Shown: positions 62,373 to 64,000 of the stretch, one piece after another
How the letters are laid out: each line of letters starts with the position of its first letter
How positions within the stretch are numbered: position 1 is the first letter of the stretch
NCBI GenBank assembly: GCA_030583905.1
Contig: CP129481.1
Span: forward strand, 2,170,001-2,234,000
Length of the DNA stretch: 64,000 nucleotides
Direction of reading: 5' to 3'
From: Anaerolineales bacterium
GTDB taxonomy: Bacteria > Chloroflexota > Anaerolineae > Anaerolineales > Villigracilaceae
Notes under the pieces: generated by a model
The model's database searches: none
Seen by the model: only the letters and a program-made list of their open reading frames with translations
What the model was told of the DNA's origin: nothing
Position numbers and translations under genes: made by a program

Positions 62373-62891
62373 TAGAATTTATATACCTTTACGGATGAAG
62401 CCACCCAACTATTGTTTAGATGGTCGTTCACCGTATAACTGCTTATGGACGGTCAGTTCCAACTAACGCCCTAATTCAATTAGGACATTGGGCAGTCATA
62501 GGTTAAAATTGGATAAGCGAATTATAAACTTCCCAAAACCACAGGTCAATATGCAAAACAGGATAACCGATACACCCTCCAAGAGCAAGGAACTTCTCGA
62601 CCAGCTTCGAGCCCAAATTTGCCTCAAGCAATATTCCCCCTGTATCGAACGGTCATCCTATAATCATCCTATAACCATCCTATAGTCATCCTATATGCTC
62701 GCTATATGCTCCCATATGGTTCCATATGCTTCCGGGCGCAAACCCAGCACACAAAATCCCGCAAACACCTCCACCGCGCTCATCCCACAGCCAACCGTCT
62801 ACTTCCACCTCTTTCCTCTTTCCATTTCCCTTCCCTCGACCACTCAGACCACCAGACTACTCAGACCATTTAGACGAACCGACCAACTCCC
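62373..62891. other. 519-bp non-coding region with hairpin and tandem repeats
   Basis: Contains GTTGGGT (minus strand, 62409-62403) before the unknown gene, a CCTAATT-C-AATTAGG palindrome near 62469-62483, the 11-bp tandem array at 62654-62697 and a pyrimidine-rich stretch with repeated CAGACCA just before the nnrE fragment. No gene is called. Confidence 0.5.
62654..62697 (+). repeat. 11-bp tandem repeat array
   Basis: Four consecutive units: CATCCTATAAT, CATCCTATAAC, CATCCTATAGT and CATCCTATATG. Degenerate units (CTCGCTATATG, CTCCCATATGG, TTCCATATGCT) continue the 11-base phase to about 62730. Confidence 0.85.
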
Positions 62892-63140
62892 ATGAAACTT
62901 GTCACCACCGCCCAAATGCGAGCCATCGAAAAAGAAGCCGATTCCAAAGGCGTGTCCTATGCTCAAATGATGCAGAACGCCGGGCGCGGACTTGCCGAGA
63001 TCGTCCATGCTGTGGGGCAGGCGAACGGCTGGGACGAGGTGAACCGGCTGATCGCCGGAACCAATCCGCATTTACTGGCAACAATGGGCATTCTCGTGAC
63101 CGCCGCACTTATATGGTTGATGCGGTTCAAGCCGTTTTAA
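62892..63140 (+). pseudogene. nnrE (NAD(P)HX epimerase) N-terminal fragment
   Basis: 82 residues. The first about 40 (VTTAQMRAIEKEADSKGVSY, QMMQNAGRGLAEIV) match the start of NAD(P)H-hydrate epimerase. The rest (NGWDEVNRLIAGTNPHLLAT and a hydrophobic end ILVTAALIWLMRF) is unrelated and contains a membrane-like segment. The full enzyme has at least 200 residues, so this is a truncated, fused remnant. No ribosome binding site is visible. Confidence 0.75.
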
Positions 63141-63144
63141 AGAT

Positions 63145-63178
63145 AAAAATCGGGCTCCGTTTCGGAGCCCGATTTTTT
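63145..63178 (+). terminator. Intrinsic terminator at the end of the nnrE fragment
   Basis: AAAAATCGGGCTCCG and CGGAGCCCGATTTTTT pair around TTT. The right arm is part of direct repeat copy 2. Confidence 0.92.
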
Positions 63179-63233
63179 ATCCCATATTCTTTCTCGCCCG
63201 GTTTTTACGTCAGTTGGTTTCTGCGGGAACTAT
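63163..63233 (+). repeat. 71-bp direct repeat, copy 2
   Basis: Partner of 60738-60808, 2425 bases away in the same orientation. Confidence 0.9.
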
Positions 63234-63366
63234 TTATTTCTTTTTAGCGTCATATATAACGGTCAATGCGAAAATTTAAATGTTCTTGGGTAATTTTGTT
63301 GAACACGGTGCAAGCAAGAAATTTGACCAGAAGTTATAATAATGTGGTAAGGAAAGGATAATCAAA

Positions 63367-64000
63367 ATGCTAAAAAGAAAATTCCCACAATTGTTTTTTA
63401 ATTTGATATTCGCCGCTTCTCTGCTGTTGAGCGGGTCAACAACCGTGTTGGCTCAATCCCAGACACAGAGTGATGATGGAAGGGTTCTTCCGCCCATGTA
63501 TTCCAGCCTGGCTTGGGATGAATTGGGGACCGTTTCAAAGGATGTCCATGTATTTGGGGATGTTGTTACCTTGAATGGCGACGCGTTCAAGGCTGTTGTC
63601 GAGAAGCAAGATGGTGGTTTCGATGATGTCGTTGAATACTATTCTTCGGAGAATCTGCAATCCCTTGGTTGGACCTTCACAGGAGGGGCGGGGCTTGCAC
63701 TGTCGTATCAGCATGATATGGGATGGTATCTGATCGTCGAGATTGAAGAATGCACAGATCGTCAAGAGAATTATTGCGTAAATGTATGGTTTAGTACGGA
63801 AACAAGCGACCTACTGCGCGATGAAGCTGCTGTAATAAACGCTGTTGCATTCAGTAAGATAGCTCCGGCGAATGGAGCGACAATCGCTCCGCCGGCTACA
63901 ACGTATCAACTGCTGCAATGGGGAGATGCTAAAAAAGCCGCCAGTGATAGATATCAGTATTGCATTGACGAAACGAACAACCAACAATGCGATGACGATA
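63367..64000 (+). CDS. Secreted protein with Ig/FnIII-like repeat start, 3' truncated
   Basis: The frame is open from ATG at 63367 to the right edge (211 codons seen). An N-terminal signal peptide (MLKRKFPQLFFNLIFAASLL followed by SGSTTVLAQS) has a likely cleavage after VLA. Residues about 40-150 form a domain with SLAWDELGTVSKDVHVFGDV and EYYSSENLQSLGWTF. At about residue 165 begins FSKIAPANGATIAPPATTYQ, which, followed by the YQYCIDETNNQQCDDD pattern, resembles the Ig/FnIII-like domains found in large extracellular proteins of Anaerolineae. The full length and function cannot be seen. Confidence 0.75.
   Translation, partial: MLKRKFPQLFFNLIFAASLLLSGSTTVLAQSQTQSDDGRVLPPMYSSLAWDELGTVSKDVHVFGDVVTLNGDAFKAVVEKQDGGFDDVVEYYSSENLQSLGWTFTGGAGLALSYQHDMGWYLIVEIEECTDRQENYCVNVWFSTETSDLLRDEAAVINAVAFSKIAPANGATIAPPATTYQLLQWGDAKKAASDRYQYCIDETNNQQCDDD

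Noticed and set aside
62403..62520. attC-like site upstream of the unknown operon
   Set aside because: GTTGGGT stands 31 bases before the start codon as in a cassette, but no matching RYYYAAC box at a plausible distance and no downstream site were found.

Overview
The window looks like the chromosome of a Gram-positive-like or monoderm anaerobe of the phylum Chloroflexota, most likely class Anaerolineae. This is an inference from gene content. The signs are many lipoproteins with Thr/Pro-rich linkers, a MetV-MetF fusion, a CAP-LysM surface protein, an energy-converting [NiFe] hydrogenase with a formate-type channel, and a secreted protein at the right edge with an 'SPANGAT'-like Ig/FnIII repeat start. 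Most of the window is GC-rich; two stretches (about 36.8-43.8 kb and 61.2-62.5 kb) are clearly AT-richer and carry accessory genes.

Left part (1-18.2 kb): end of a FabH-type ketoacyl-ACP synthase, tatA, an MgtC/DUF255 pair on the minus strand, then a 1779-residue protein joining two alpha/beta-hydrolase-like regions to a CHAT protease domain. That gene is translationally coupled to a small lipoprotein gene whose 447-bp unit is duplicated just downstream. Next come a CarD-like regulator, a PspC protein, a YgjV-like membrane protein, and a three-gene cluster (GH13 sucrose-phosphorylase-like enzyme, GT4 glycosyltransferase, histidine phosphatase) that could make and recycle a glucosylglycerate-like solute. 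An SGNH lipoprotein, a SpoU methyltransferase and a DUF1349-like lipoprotein follow.

Energy region (18.2-30.8 kb): a ten-gene group 4 [NiFe]-hydrogenase operon (antiporter-like subunits, small subunit, NuoCD-type large subunit with both CxxC nickel motifs, NuoH-like subunit, ferredoxin, maturation protease), a convergent metVF gene, a CAP-LysM protein, and a formate/nitrite channel gene followed by an Lrp-type ligand-binding protein. Very similar 18-bp palindromes (Rex/CRP-like) lie upstream of both the hydrogenase operon and the channel gene.

Middle (30.8-43.8 kb): a heterodimeric ABC exporter with one degenerate ATP site, a histidine-kinase-like protein, two DUF4491-type proteins, then an AT-rich accessory zone. 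It contains orphan Rhs tips, candidate immunity membrane proteins, two lipoproteins, and a minus-strand set of genes bounded by integron attC-like sequences.

Right part (43.9-64 kb, mostly minus strand): a 1264-residue membrane protein and a maltodextrin system (malK, malE, malF, malG, a surface lipoprotein amylase and a cytoplasmic amylase). Then a Gfo/Idh oxidoreductase, an MFS permease and a ROK repressor. A palindrome occurs both at the ROK promoter and upstream of malK, which suggests autoregulation and control of the sugar operon. Enolase follows. The last 3 kb hold two 71-bp direct repeats enclosing an unknown two-gene operon, an 11-bp tandem repeat array and an nnrE fragment.
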